Assembly: GCA_022821275.1 (NCBI GenBank)
Contig: JAJEDY010000066.1
Coordinates: forward strand, 1-56,580
DNA from: Candidatus Latescibacterota bacterium
GTDB taxonomy: Bacteria; Latescibacterota; UBA2968
Length of the DNA: 56,580 nt
Direction: 5' to 3'
The notes under the pieces were generated by a model. That model made no database searches, was not told where the DNA came from, and saw nothing but the letters and a program-made list of their open reading frames with translations. Numbering within the stretch: the first letter of the stretch is position 1; each line of letters opens with the position of its first letter. Position numbers and translations under genes: made by a program. This document shows positions 26,568 through 36,177 of the stretch, piece by piece.

Positions 26568-27391
26568 TGCACCATAGCCGCTCCGCCCGATACGCTGATT
26601 GCCTGTCCGGTCATGTAATCGCCATCGGGAGAGGCCAGGAATGCAGCTACGTTTGCAACATCTTCTGGCTGTCCAATGCGTCCGAGTGGGTTGTTCTGAG
26701 AGGAGCGTTCGACCATTTGCGCTCTAAAGTCTTCGATCGATGTTCCTGTAGGCTTTAGTCCGCTGGCTATGCCGTGCAGGCGTTCGGTTTCTATCAGGCC
26801 GGGGCAAATTGCGTTGACCTGGATGCCGTAGGGTCCCATTTCCTGGGCGAGGCATTGCGTGAATCCGATGACGGCAAATTTTGAAGAGCAATAGGCCGCG
26901 AATCTGGCGGTTCCGCGCAGTCCCGAGGTTGATGAGATGTTGATAATTTTGCCCCCGTTGTTCCGTTTGATGAGGTGGCGGACAACGGCGCGGGAACACA
27001 AGAAGGTGCCTTTGACATTTACGCGTTGAACGTGGTCGAAGACGTCTTCTTCTAATTCGGCAACGGGTACGCGGTCCGGTCCGGCGGGGGCACCCGCGTT
27101 GTTGACGAGGATGTCGATTTTACCAAAGCGCGCGCGTGCGGTGTTCACCATTTGCTCGACTTGCTCTGCGCTGGTGACATCGACTTCTGTTGCGAGAACC
27201 CGTCGTCCCATTGCTTCGATTTCTTCGGCTACCGCGGGCAATCCAGCCCAGTCGCCTCGGGCATTTGCATTCAGATCACAGATAACAATATCGGCGCCTT
27301 CTCGCGCGAAGCGCAGCGCTATTGCACGTCCGATACCGTGTTCACCACCGGCGCCGGTTATCAGGGCGACTTTGTTTTTGAGATTGAACAT
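26564..27391 (-). CDS. Short-chain dehydrogenase/reductase
   Basis: A 275-aa classical SDR. It has TGAGGEHGIG for cofactor binding, NNAG, a catalytic Ser in ISSTSG, and Y-CSSK as the YxxxK pair. The C-terminal half has the usual NAICPG and GQAISVSGG segments. The D-rich end of strand 2 (ICDLNAN) favours NAD(H). It is transcribed against the SDR/decarboxylase pair; GAAAGGAAAG lies upstream of its ATG. Confidence 0.9.
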   Translation of the reverse strand: MFNLKNKVALITGAGGEHGIGRAIALRFAREGADIVICDLNANARGDWAGLPAVAEEIEAMGRRVLATEVDVTSAEQVEQMVNTARARFGKIDILVNNAGAPAGPDRVPVAELEEDVFDHVQRVNVKGTFLCSRAVVRHLIKRNNGGKIINISSTSGLRGTARFAAYCSSKFAVIGFTQCLAQEMGPYGIQVNAICPGLIETERLHGIASGLKPTGTSIEDFRAQMVERSSQNNPLGRIGQPEDVANVAAFLASPDGDYMTGQAISVSGGAAMVH

Positions 27392-27539
27392 TTCTTTCCT
27401 TTCAGATAAAGTTGATGGTGTCTATTATAGCAAGCCGTAGGGGAGAATGCAACAATACCGAGAGTATCCGCAGATGGCGCAGATGGGCGCAGATGAAAAT
27501 CAGAATTACGGTGCTCCTGCCCGTCAAAAAGGAGTCTTC

Positions 27540-30344
27540 ATGGACTACACTGTTTTGTCAGAGACTGGCTCGACGCGTGGCACGGCTTATGGGATGAGTA
27601 ATAAAATTATTACGCACGAGGGCAAGACGCATGTGGTGTGGCTGGATCAGATTCACAAGACGTATGTGGCAACGTATTGTCACGAGGCCAAGGCGTGGAG
27701 CGATCCCGTTTTTGTGGCAGATGGGGTTGATAATCACGCGGGCGCGGCGATGACTATGGATTCTAAGGGGTATCTCTATCTCGCGTTTGGCCCGCATCAC
27801 AATCCGATGCAACACGCGGTGAGTGTACGTCCCAATGATACGTCCAGGTGGAGACTGCTTCCCCCGTTTGGCGGTGTGAATGCGACGTATCCCAGTCTGG
27901 TGTGTGATGCGCGCGATGTGTTGCACGCGTGTTTTCGGGGGGCGTATGAGCGCGAGCGGCCCTGGGGTCTGTTTTATCAGAAGCGGTCCGTGGATGGGGA
28001 CTGGACAACGCCAGTGAAGTTGGTCGATCCTCTGGGACCGCCAGCTTATGTACATGTGGAGAATTGTATCCATATTGAGGGCGATGTGCTGTATCTGTCT
28101 TTTCACCTTGCGCGGAGTAATGAGGATAATCCGGGAGATACAAAGGGCCGCGGTTTTGGCATTATGCGGTCGCGCGATTGGGGTGAGACATGGGAGACAG
28201 TGGCGGGGGAGAGGCTCGACTTGCCCGTGACGCCAGATTCTCCGTGTGTGATTGAATACAGCGATGGGTTCGATGTTCGCATTGGCAATGTGGTGACCTG
28301 TGCGGGGGATGTGGTGCTTTTTACGTTGAACCGGCGAGAGGGCGAGTTTGAAGAGACGTTTTTGTATCGCTGGCAAAGGGGGAAGTGGGAGTGCCAGTCT
28401 TTTTTGCCTTTGGCTGAGAAAGTTTTTGGGCGGTGTGCGATGTCTGATCGGTGTGTGTTGAGTGTGTCAAAGGATGGGGTGCTGTACGCGGCGGGCGTGG
28501 TGTGTAAGCGCGGCGGGCATTGGGCCGATCCGACAAATGCTATTGTGTTGTTTGTGTCGCGGGATGTGGGGGAGACCTGGCGGGCGTACCGGATTTCGCC
28601 GGAGGATGAGACGGTGTCGGATTGGTTGCCGAGTTTGGAGCGTTGTGCGACATCCGAGAACAAGATCGGGGTTCCCCAGCTTTTGTACACGCACGGTGAA
28701 AAAGGTGAGGGATGCAGCCCGGATATCGATACGGAAATTCGGCATGTGTTTTTGGACGAGGTTGCCGAGTGCGAAAATGCGCTGGTGGATCGCGCGGTAT
28801 CGGGATTGGGAAATATTGCTGGGTTGCCGTTTTCCAGGGCGCAATGGCAAAAGGTGCGGGGGCAAATTGAAAAGCAGGGGCGGCAATATGTCGCTTTGCG
28901 CAATGTGTCGGTGGGATATGATGTCGAGCCTCCGCTGGTGTTTGTGCCGGGGGATGTGCCCGAGGGCGAACAGCAGCCGTTTGCGCTGAGTGAGGGAAAT
29001 ATTGCGCGACCAGATGCCGATGATGAACTGGCTTTTTTGCCGGTGAGTTCTCTTGCGCGTTTGATTGAGCAGAGGGAGATTTCACCGGTTGAGTTGACGC
29101 GGTTGTACCTGGGGCGCCTGGCGCGTTATGGCGAGAAGTTGAGGTGCGTGGTTACGCTGACAGAAGATCTGGCGATGGCGCAGGCAAGAGCCGCTGAGGC
29201 GGAGATTGCAAGGGGGGATTATAGAGGTCCGTTGCACGGCATTCCCTGGGGCGCGAAAGATTTGTTGAGTACAAAGGGTATTCGCACGACGTGGGGGGCT
29301 ACGCCGTTTAAGGATCAGGTGCCGGATGAGGATGCGAGTGTGGTTGAAAAATTGAGACAGGCGGGTGCTGTGCTGGTCGCCAAGTTGTCACTGGGTGCGC
29401 TGGCGTCGGGGCCGACGTGGTTTGAGGGTATGACGCGCAATCCGTGGGATACGGAGGCGGGATCGAGCGGGTCGTCGGCTGGCTCTGGCGCGGCAACCGC
29501 GGCGGGTTTGGTGGGATTTAGTATCGGGTCTGAAACGCAGGGTTCTATTGTTTCGCCGAGTCACACATGCGGTGTGGTGGGGTTGCGCCCGACTTATGGG
29601 CGCGTGAGCCGTTATGGGGCGATGGCGCTGAGCTGGACAATGGATAAATTGGGGCCTATGTGTCGCAGTGTAGAGGATTGTGCCGCGGTGTTTCACGCGA
29701 TTTGTGGACCGGATGGAAAGGATCGTTCGGTGGTGGATGCGCCGTTTAACTGGTGTCCCGATGTGGATTTGTCCGGGTTGCGGATTGGATATCTGGCGTC
29801 TGAGTTTCAGAAGGAGGCAGATGGCGAAGATCCCACGGGTGTTTATGCCGCTGCGCTGGATGTGATGCGCGGTTTGGGCGCTGATTTACAACCCGTTTCG
29901 TTGCCGGATTATCCGACGGATGCGATTGCGATGGTGCTGCGGGTTGAGGCTTCCGCGATGTTTGACGATGCAACCCTGCGCGGCGAGTTGGATGTGATGA
30001 CGAAGTTGGATAAGAGTGCGTGGCCCAATACTTTTCGGGCGGCGCGCGCGGTGACGGCTGTGGAGTATTTGCGGGCGCAGCGTTTGCGCGCTCTGTTGAT
30101 GCGCGATGTGGCGCAGGTGATGCAAGACTGGGATGCGGTGCTGGTGCCGCGCGGTGGGAGGACGAGTTTGGCTTTGACCAATTTGACGGGACATCCCGCG
30201 GTTATTTTGCCGTGTGGGTTTGCCGAGGGTACGCCGAGAGGATTGACGTTTTTGGGCAATTTGTACGATGAGGCGACGCTTCTCGCTGTTGCACGAGCCT
30301 ATGAACAGGCTATGGATTGGCACGCGACGCATCCGGTAGTGTGA
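27540..30344 (+). CDS. BNR-repeat/amidase fusion protein
   Basis: About 934 aa from the ATG at 27540 (AAGGAG upstream); an earlier in-frame start at 27447 falls in repeat sequence. Residues about 1-450 look like a BNR/sialidase-type beta-propeller (GVDNHAGAAMTMDSKGYLYLAFGPHHN; SRDWGETWE; SRDVGETWR). Residues about 490-930 are an amidase-signature enzyme with K573 (GAKD), a Ser-rich cis-Ser loop near 642-646 (GSSGSS) and nucleophile S669 (ETQGSIVSPS). There is no signal peptide. The propeller may bind a glycan or similar ligand whose amide is then hydrolysed. The fusion is uncommon in my knowledge; reading is continuous with no frameshift. Confidence 0.82.
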   Translation: MDYTVLSETGSTRGTAYGMSNKIITHEGKTHVVWLDQIHKTYVATYCHEAKAWSDPVFVADGVDNHAGAAMTMDSKGYLYLAFGPHHNPMQHAVSVRPNDTSRWRLLPPFGGVNATYPSLVCDARDVLHACFRGAYERERPWGLFYQKRSVDGDWTTPVKLVDPLGPPAYVHVENCIHIEGDVLYLSFHLARSNEDNPGDTKGRGFGIMRSRDWGETWETVAGERLDLPVTPDSPCVIEYSDGFDVRIGNVVTCAGDVVLFTLNRREGEFEETFLYRWQRGKWECQSFLPLAEKVFGRCAMSDRCVLSVSKDGVLYAAGVVCKRGGHWADPTNAIVLFVSRDVGETWRAYRISPEDETVSDWLPSLERCATSENKIGVPQLLYTHGEKGEGCSPDIDTEIRHVFLDEVAECENALVDRAVSGLGNIAGLPFSRAQWQKVRGQIEKQGRQYVALRNVSVGYDVEPPLVFVPGDVPEGEQQPFALSEGNIARPDADDELAFLPVSSLARLIEQREISPVELTRLYLGRLARYGEKLRCVVTLTEDLAMAQARAAEAEIARGDYRGPLHGIPWGAKDLLSTKGIRTTWGATPFKDQVPDEDASVVEKLRQAGAVLVAKLSLGALASGPTWFEGMTRNPWDTEAGSSGSSAGSGAATAAGLVGFSIGSETQGSIVSPSHTCGVVGLRPTYGRVSRYGAMALSWTMDKLGPMCRSVEDCAAVFHAICGPDGKDRSVVDAPFNWCPDVDLSGLRIGYLASEFQKEADGEDPTGVYAAALDVMRGLGADLQPVSLPDYPTDAIAMVLRVEASAMFDDATLRGELDVMTKLDKSAWPNTFRAARAVTAVEYLRAQRLRALLMRDVAQVMQDWDAVLVPRGGRTSLALTNLTGHPAVILPCGFAEGTPRGLTFLGNLYDEATLLAVARAYEQAMDWHATHPVV

Positions 30345-30350
30345 GAGGTG

Positions 30351-31217
30351 TTACTCGTTCAGGACCGATAAGAGAAATTGTCCGTAGCTGTTTTGCGCCA
30401 TTGATTGGGCGAGTTGTTCGAGTTGCGCGGCGTCGATGTATCCCCGGCGATAGGCGATTTCTTCTATGCAGGCAATTTTGAGGCCCTGACGCTCCTGTAT
30501 GGCCTGGACAAAACCCGATGCCTGGTGAAGCGATTCAAATGTGCCGGTGTCGAGCCAGCAATATCCGCGGCCGAGCAATTCGACTTTGAGTTGCTTGCGT
30601 TTGAGGTATTCTTCGTTTACATCGGTGATTTCGTATTCTCCACGCGCCGAAGGCGTGAGGTTGCAGGCGATATCGACGACATGGTTGTCGTAAAAATAGA
30701 GGCCGGGAACGGCGTAGCGCGATTTGGGGCGTTCGGGTTTTTCTTCTATGCCGATGACGCGGCCTTTGTCGTCAAATTCGATGACGCCATATCGCTCGGG
30801 GTCGGTTACTGCATACCCAAAGATGAGACCGCCTTCGGTGAGTTGTCCGGCTCGGTCTAATATGGCGCCGAGTCCATGGCCGTAGAAGATGTTGTCGCCG
30901 AAGATTAAGCAGACGGGGTCGGTGCCTATAAAATCGCTTCCGATCACAAATGACTGGGCAACGCCTTCGGGACGCGGTTGTTCGGCATATGTGATGTTGA
31001 GGCCGAGATGGGAACCGTCGTTGAATAAACGCCTGTAGAGGGGCAGGTCGTGGGGGGTGGAGATGATTAATATATCGCGGATGCCGGCCAGCATGAGGAC
31101 GGAGAGGGGATAGTAGATCATGGGTTTGTCGTAAACGGGCTGGAGTTGTTTGCTGACCACGCGCGTGATGGGATAGAGGCGGGTGCCAGCCCCACCTGCG
31201 AGTAAGATGCCTTTCAT
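30351..31217 (-). CDS. rmlA: Glucose-1-phosphate thymidylyltransferase
   Basis: 288 aa with the RmlA/RfbA nucleotidyltransferase N-terminus [17 protein letters not shown], then [28 protein letters not shown], and GVIEFDD...[10 protein letters not shown]. It makes dTDP-glucose for dTDP-sugar (for example rhamnose) synthesis. The length is typical of the family. No other rml genes are nearby. GGAGAC precedes the ATG, and it converges with the BNR-amidase gene (6-bp gap). Confidence 0.95.
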   Translation of the reverse strand: MKGILLAGGAGTRLYPITRVVSKQLQPVYDKPMIYYPLSVLMLAGIRDILIISTPHDLPLYRRLFNDGSHLGLNITYAEQPRPEGVAQSFVIGSDFIGTDPVCLIFGDNIFYGHGLGAILDRAGQLTEGGLIFGYAVTDPERYGVIEFDDKGRVIGIEEKPERPKSRYAVPGLYFYDNHVVDIACNLTPSARGEYEITDVNEEYLKRKQLKVELLGRGYCWLDTGTFESLHQASGFVQAIQERQGLKIACIEEIAYRRGYIDAAQLEQLAQSMAQNSYGQFLLSVLNE

Positions 31218-31325
31218 AATATTGTCTCCTAATGTTTAGGCGTTAAATATGGATACTGATGTGCGATATTGTCAAGGAGTAGAACACATGAGGTGGTATA
31301 TGGTTCGGTTTTTAAGGAGGTGAAA

Positions 31326-32156
31326 ATGAGCGATAAAGGGTATGTGAATCCCGAGTTGTTGATTTCGCCGCGGGATTTGTATGAGAGCGATGCCGATGTC
31401 TGTATTGTCGATACGCGGCCGACGCATGCGTATGTCGCAGGGCATATTCCGGGTGCGCTTCATCTGGATCTTTATTCAATCAGTTTGAACGATACCCGCG
31501 AACAGGCTTTTGATGCGTTTATGTGGATGCTCGGTTATTTGTTCAGCAATCGGGGTATTGGCACGGATAAGACAGTGGTTTGGTACGAGGATGATTCCGG
31601 GGTGCGCGCGTCGCGCGGTTTTTGGATTTGTGAATATCTGGGGCATCCCGATGTGCGCGTGCTGGATGGGGGGTGCAATGCCTGGAAGGCTATGGGCTAT
31701 GAGTTGACGACGGATTGTGAGGAGGCAGAGCCTGCGGAGTTTGTCACAACCGCAGTGCCGGGGCGTCACATGGGGGCTGATGTTTTAAATGGTCTTTTGG
31801 GACGCGAGGATGTTGTGCCTCTGGATACGCGCGGCGACGATGAGTATTTCGGGCGCAATGTGCGGGCTGCGCGAGGGGGTGCTATTCCCGGTGCTGTGCA
31901 TGTTGAGTATGTGAATAATCTGGATGAGACGGGAGCGTTTAAGCCAGCGGATGAATTGCGGGCGATGTACGAGGCTGTGGGTGTTTCGCCCGATAAAGAA
32001 ATTGTGCCTTACTGACAGGGTGGGTACCGCTCTTCCCAAACGTACCTGGCATTGCGGTTGCTGGGTTATGAAAAGGTCCGAAATTATATCGGGTCGTGGA
32101 AAGAGTGGGGTGACCGGCTGGATTTGCCGGTCGAGGTGCCTGAGGAAGAAGAATAG
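31326..32156 (+). CDS. Two-domain rhodanese sulfurtransferase with UGA (Sec) at the active site
   Basis: From the ATG at 31326 (AAGGAGGT upstream) the frame meets TGA at 32013-32015 and then continues to TAG at 32154-32156. Read through, it gives 276 aa with residue 230 in [22 protein letters not shown], exactly where rhodaneses have the catalytic Cys of CxxGxR. The sequence after the TGA is unmistakably the rest of the domain, ending [19 protein letters not shown]. The N-terminal domain ([20 protein letters not shown]...VRVLDGG) is the usual inactive half. The likely reading is selenocysteine. Sulfur or selenium transfer is the expected role. A read-through is needed for function; stopping at 32015 would remove the active site. 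Confidence 0.85.
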
Positions 32157-32233
32157 GTTTTGGTTGTCATTGCGGCAGGGTTTTAGCCGCAATCCAGTCT
32201 TTTTCAAAGATCAGTGAATTTGGAGATCATATC

Positions 32234-33691
32234 TTGGATTATAATAATCGTCCCAATGTTCTCATTTTGATGTCCGACCAACACCGCGCAGATTGGATGA
32301 CGTGTGCGGGTAATAATACGGTGCCCACGCCGATGATTGATCGCGTGGCTGCGCGTGGGGTGCGGTTTGAGAATGCCTATTGTCCCTATCCGGTGTGTAC
32401 GGCTTCGCGTATGTCGCTTTTGACGGGTTTGTACGCACATAATACAGGGGCTATTAATAATAGTGATCGGCTGGATTGGCGCTATCGCACGGCGGCACAT
32501 CATTTTGCCGATCACGGATATTTGACGAGTTTGATCGGCAAAATGCATTTTAACGATGCACATAATCACGGTTTTGCGTCGTATTTGTCGATTAACGATT
32601 GGTTGATGTATTTGGGTCCGAAGGTCGGGCATTATGCGAATGAGATTGCCAATCACGCGATAGGCGAGGGGTTTTTCGATTCGGTTTTTGATACGGGGAG
32701 TGGGTTTCCCGATATGTCGTCGCTGTGGGATGGCGCAAGTCCCTGGGCGGGCAATGTGGCGCGGTGGGATTTTTCGAGTACGGCTTCGCCGCTTGATGCA
32801 GAAGATCATCTGGATATGTTTGTGGCGCGCGAGTCCGTGAAGTTTATGCACGAATATCGCGATCAGCCGTTTTTTCTGGTGGCGAGTTTTATGAAGCCCC
32901 ATCCTCCTTTTTACCCGCCGCGCGAATGGGCAGAGCAGTTTTCGCCGGGATCGATAGACCTGGTGGAGGTGGGGGATAGTACGCAATATCCGGGACATAT
33001 TCAAAAACGCATTGATAGGACGCAGGGTATGGGTGAGAAGCGGCTTCGGGCGCATAAGGCGGGGTATATGGGCAATCTGGCTTTTGTCGATTATTGCGTC
33101 GGGCATGTGCTGGATGGACTGGAGGCGTTGGGGTTGGCAGAAGATACGATTGTGGTCTATACTTCGGATCACGGCGAGATGGCCGGTGAGCACGGGTTGT
33201 ATCAGAAGTTTTGTATGTTTGAACCTGCGGTGAAGGTGCCTTTGATCGTGAGTTGTCCTTCTCGTTTTCCAGAGGGTCAGGTGGCTTCTGCTTTGACCGA
33301 ATATTTTGGATTGTATCCCACGCTTTCGGAGTTGTGTGGGTTGTCGGCGCCCGATCGGACGACGTTGGTGGATTTCGAGGGTGCTCGCGAAGTAATGGAT
33401 GCGAAGAGTTTTGCCAGTATTGTGCGCGATCCCGATACGCCAGGTCCCGATGCCGCGTTTTCCGAGCACGGGTTGCGCTCTCCCATAGCCCAGTATATGG
33501 TGCGGGCTGAGCGGTTTAAGTACGTTTATAATGATGGTGGCTCGCGGCATGAGTTATACGATTTGGAAAATGATCCGGGCGAGTGTATCAATTTGATTGA
33601 CGATCGAGGTTTTGCAGGTATTTGTACAGATTTGCAGGAGAGATTGTTCGCGTGGTACGATCCAAATGCTAATCCTTACCGCGAACGGTGA
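32234..33691 (+). CDS. Type I sulfatase
   Basis: 485 aa from a TTG start with GGAG 8 bases upstream; no closer ATG fits before the first metal-binding motif. It has NVLILMSDQHRAD at the N-terminus, the signature C55-T-A-S-R59 (C-x-A-x-R, the less common Ala form, still allowed for formylglycine conversion) and YTSDHGEMAGEHGLY later. There is no signal peptide. It follows the Sec rhodanese by 77 bp and precedes an acylase-like gene. A sulfate ester as substrate is expected; its identity is unknown. Confidence 0.92.
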   Translation: MDYNNRPNVLILMSDQHRADWMTCAGNNTVPTPMIDRVAARGVRFENAYCPYPVCTASRMSLLTGLYAHNTGAINNSDRLDWRYRTAAHHFADHGYLTSLIGKMHFNDAHNHGFASYLSINDWLMYLGPKVGHYANEIANHAIGEGFFDSVFDTGSGFPDMSSLWDGASPWAGNVARWDFSSTASPLDAEDHLDMFVARESVKFMHEYRDQPFFLVASFMKPHPPFYPPREWAEQFSPGSIDLVEVGDSTQYPGHIQKRIDRTQGMGEKRLRAHKAGYMGNLAFVDYCVGHVLDGLEALGLAEDTIVVYTSDHGEMAGEHGLYQKFCMFEPAVKVPLIVSCPSRFPEGQVASALTEYFGLYPTLSELCGLSAPDRTTLVDFEGAREVMDAKSFASIVRDPDTPGPDAAFSEHGLRSPIAQYMVRAERFKYVYNDGGSRHELYDLENDPGECINLIDDRGFAGICTDLQERLFAWYDPNANPYRER

Positions 33692-33712
33692 GATGAGGTA
33701 TTGGAGGGGGCT

Positions 33713-36058
33713 ATGGCAGACCGAAAAACTATTTTAATGCAGGTGATGCGGGGTGAGATAACTGTTGATGGGGCAGCCGATCAATTGGGTATTTCGCGCG
33801 GATCGTTTCGGGATTTTCAGCGGCGGTTTTTGCGTCAAAAATTGCCCAAAACGCAGGAGACGGTCAAAGCGCCGGTTGATCAGCCGGTGACGGTGTTGCG
33901 CGATCGGTGGGGCGTGGCGCATATCGAGGCGGCTTCGATGGCGGATTGTTTTACTGCGCTGGGATATGCTATGGCGCAGGATCGGTTGTGGCAGATGGAT
34001 TATATGAGGCGGTTGGCACATGGGCAGTTGTCGGAGATTTTGGGAAAGGATTGTGTGGCGCAGGATCGCTTGCATCGAACGATTGGTTTGACGCAGGCGG
34101 CACAGGGGGCGGCTTCGGAGATGTCGGATGAGGTGAAGATGGTGTTGCAGTCGCTGGGTGGTGGTATTAATGCGTGGATGGAAGAGATGGGAGATCGGCG
34201 TTGTGTTGAGTTCGATTTGCTGGATTACGATCCCACGCCGTGGACGGTGGTGGATTCGATTGCGATATGGAAATGGCGGTGGTGGATGCTGACGGGACGG
34301 CTGAATATGGTTGCGGTGAATGAGGCGGCCAAACGCCATTTGTCTCCCGATTTGTTCGATTTGTTTTTGACGACAGAGGCTTCAGAGGAAACTATTATTC
34401 CGTCTGATGAACCGGCTGATGTGGGGGGATACGATACGGGGATTGGCAGCAATAATTGGGTGATTGGGGGCGAGCGGACGGCGAATGGCAAACCCGTTCT
34501 GGCAACGGATCCGCACAATGATGTGAGTTTGTGCAGGCAGTGGTATCAGGCGCAGGTGCGCGCGCCGGGTATGGATGCTGTGGGTGCGTTTTTTTTGGGG
34601 ACGCCGGGTATTTATCTGGGGCATACGCGCGATACGGCATGGGGCGTGACCAATCACTCGGCTTCGGTGCGCGATTTGTACGTTGAAGATGTGTCGGCGG
34701 AGGATGAGAATTTGTATCTGGATGGCGATGCATGGCGTTCATTTGAGGTGGCGGAGCAGGCGATTCCCGTGCGCGATGCCGCAGCGGATGTGCTGGTGAT
34801 TCGCCGGTCCCGTCGCGGTCCGGTTATCAACGAGTTTGTGCCTGCCGTAGATGAGGGCGATCAACCCGTGCTGTCTATGCGCTGGATAGGGTCTGAGGCG
34901 ACAACGGGGTTTGAGGCGATGCTGGGGCTGATGCGGTCGAAAAATGTCGCAGAGGTTCTGGACGTGCTCGCCAAATGGCCGATGCCTATTTTAAATTTTG
35001 TGTTTGCCGATTCCGATGGACGGCTTGGATATCACGTGGTGGGACATGTGCCAACGCGCAAGGGGGGAGATTTTGGTTTTCGCCAGGCAAATGATCAGGA
35101 TTGCGAATGGGGTGCGCCACACGATTTTGACGCGTTGCCGCATCTGGTGGATCCCGAGCGCAATTGGGTGGCGACGGCAAATAATCCACCGTGGGGTGGT
35201 CGAGGTCCTTATCTGTCGCTGGGGGCGTGGTCGGAAGGGTATCGGTTTCGGAGGATTAGGGCGCGTATTGAGGCGTTGGAGACACATACGCAGGAGAGTA
35301 CCGGGGCCATTCATGCCGATGCTGTACACGGGCGGGGGGAAGACCTGGCGCCGATTGTCGCAGAGATTGCACTGAAGGCGGGAAATAAACGCTTGCGCGA
35401 TCTGGGTGAATTATTGCGCGAATGGGATGGTGTGTATTCGGTTGATTCGGTCGCCGCTACGGTGTTTACGACTTTTTGGGAGCACTGGGTGCGGCGGGTG
35501 GTGCGGGTTCGGTTTCCCGAGCATGTGGTTCAAGTGGTGGTGGGGCGGGGGGGGAGTGTGGCGCGTCGCGTGTTGACGGGCCAGGCGTTGGATTGGACGC
35601 CGGACGATTGGAATCTGGATCGGGAGGTGCACGCGGCATTGGGCGATGCGCTGGATTGGTTGCGCCGACGCGTGGGTCCGCGCAAATCGCAGTGGCGATG
35701 GGGAAGGTTGCACACTGTGACTTTTCGGCATCCCTTGAGTGATGGTGGGGCGTTGTCAGAGATGTTTGATGTGGGGCCTTTTGAGTCGTCGGGAAGCACG
35801 GGTACTGTGCGCGCCACGGGGTATAATTTTGGCAAGCTGTTTGAGGTTGGGTCGCTTTCGACCTATCGGATGGTGGTGGATATGAGCAATCCGGCGCAGA
35901 GTATGGCGACGGCAGCCGGCGGACAGTCGGGGCATCCGCTCAGTCCAAATTATCGCACGCAGTCCGAATTGTGGGCCGCCGATGAATACCATCCCCTGTT
36001 GATGGATTGGGAAGATATAGTGGGGAATTTACAGAGCAGGTTGGAACTGAATCCGTAG
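33713..36058 (+). CDS. Penicillin acylase-family Ntn hydrolase with extra N-terminal HTH-like segment
   Basis: About 781 aa from the ATG at 33713 (GGAGGGGG just upstream). The acylase core begins near residue 60 (VTVLRDRWGVAHIEA). S246 follows Gly in GIGSNNWVIGG and is the expected N-terminal nucleophile of the beta chain after self-cleavage. The alpha chain segment has YAMAQDRLWQMDYMRR. Unlike most family members there is no signal peptide. Instead residues about 1-45 (GEITVDGAADQLGISRGSF) look like a helix-turn-helix. The substrate may be a beta-lactam, acyl-homoserine lactone or other amide. Confidence 0.88.
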   Translation: MADRKTILMQVMRGEITVDGAADQLGISRGSFRDFQRRFLRQKLPKTQETVKAPVDQPVTVLRDRWGVAHIEAASMADCFTALGYAMAQDRLWQMDYMRRLAHGQLSEILGKDCVAQDRLHRTIGLTQAAQGAASEMSDEVKMVLQSLGGGINAWMEEMGDRRCVEFDLLDYDPTPWTVVDSIAIWKWRWWMLTGRLNMVAVNEAAKRHLSPDLFDLFLTTEASEETIIPSDEPADVGGYDTGIGSNNWVIGGERTANGKPVLATDPHNDVSLCRQWYQAQVRAPGMDAVGAFFLGTPGIYLGHTRDTAWGVTNHSASVRDLYVEDVSAEDENLYLDGDAWRSFEVAEQAIPVRDAAADVLVIRRSRRGPVINEFVPAVDEGDQPVLSMRWIGSEATTGFEAMLGLMRSKNVAEVLDVLAKWPMPILNFVFADSDGRLGYHVVGHVPTRKGGDFGFRQANDQDCEWGAPHDFDALPHLVDPERNWVATANNPPWGGRGPYLSLGAWSEGYRFRRIRARIEALETHTQESTGAIHADAVHGRGEDLAPIVAEIALKAGNKRLRDLGELLREWDGVYSVDSVAATVFTTFWEHWVRRVVRVRFPEHVVQVVVGRGGSVARRVLTGQALDWTPDDWNLDREVHAALGDALDWLRRRVGPRKSQWRWGRLHTVTFRHPLSDGGALSEMFDVGPFESSGSTGTVRATGYNFGKLFEVGSLSTYRMVVDMSNPAQSMATAAGGQSGHPLSPNYRTQSELWAADEYHPLLMDWEDIVGNLQSRLELNP

Positions 36059-36177
36059 TTTGGCACGGTATTTGCACAACTGAACTATAGTGCCAGATTT
36101 TGGCCGCTTTTGGATCGTTTTTTTCAATCAGAAGGACAATTTTTTCATTCTTACACACTGTGGAGGAGTTTTTGCAC

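Noticed and set aside
31269-32015. Rhodanese ending at the TGA at 32013
   Set aside because: Stopping there removes the catalytic loop and the last helix, which are encoded perfectly in frame downstream. The start at 31269 also lacks a ribosome binding site compared with 31326.
32204-33550. Long minus-strand ORF opposite the second sulfatase; likewise 47854-49515 opposite the cytochrome gene
   Set aside because: Composition is Arg/His/Ile-rich as expected from antisense frames of codon-biased genes, and the plus strand has clear conserved motifs.
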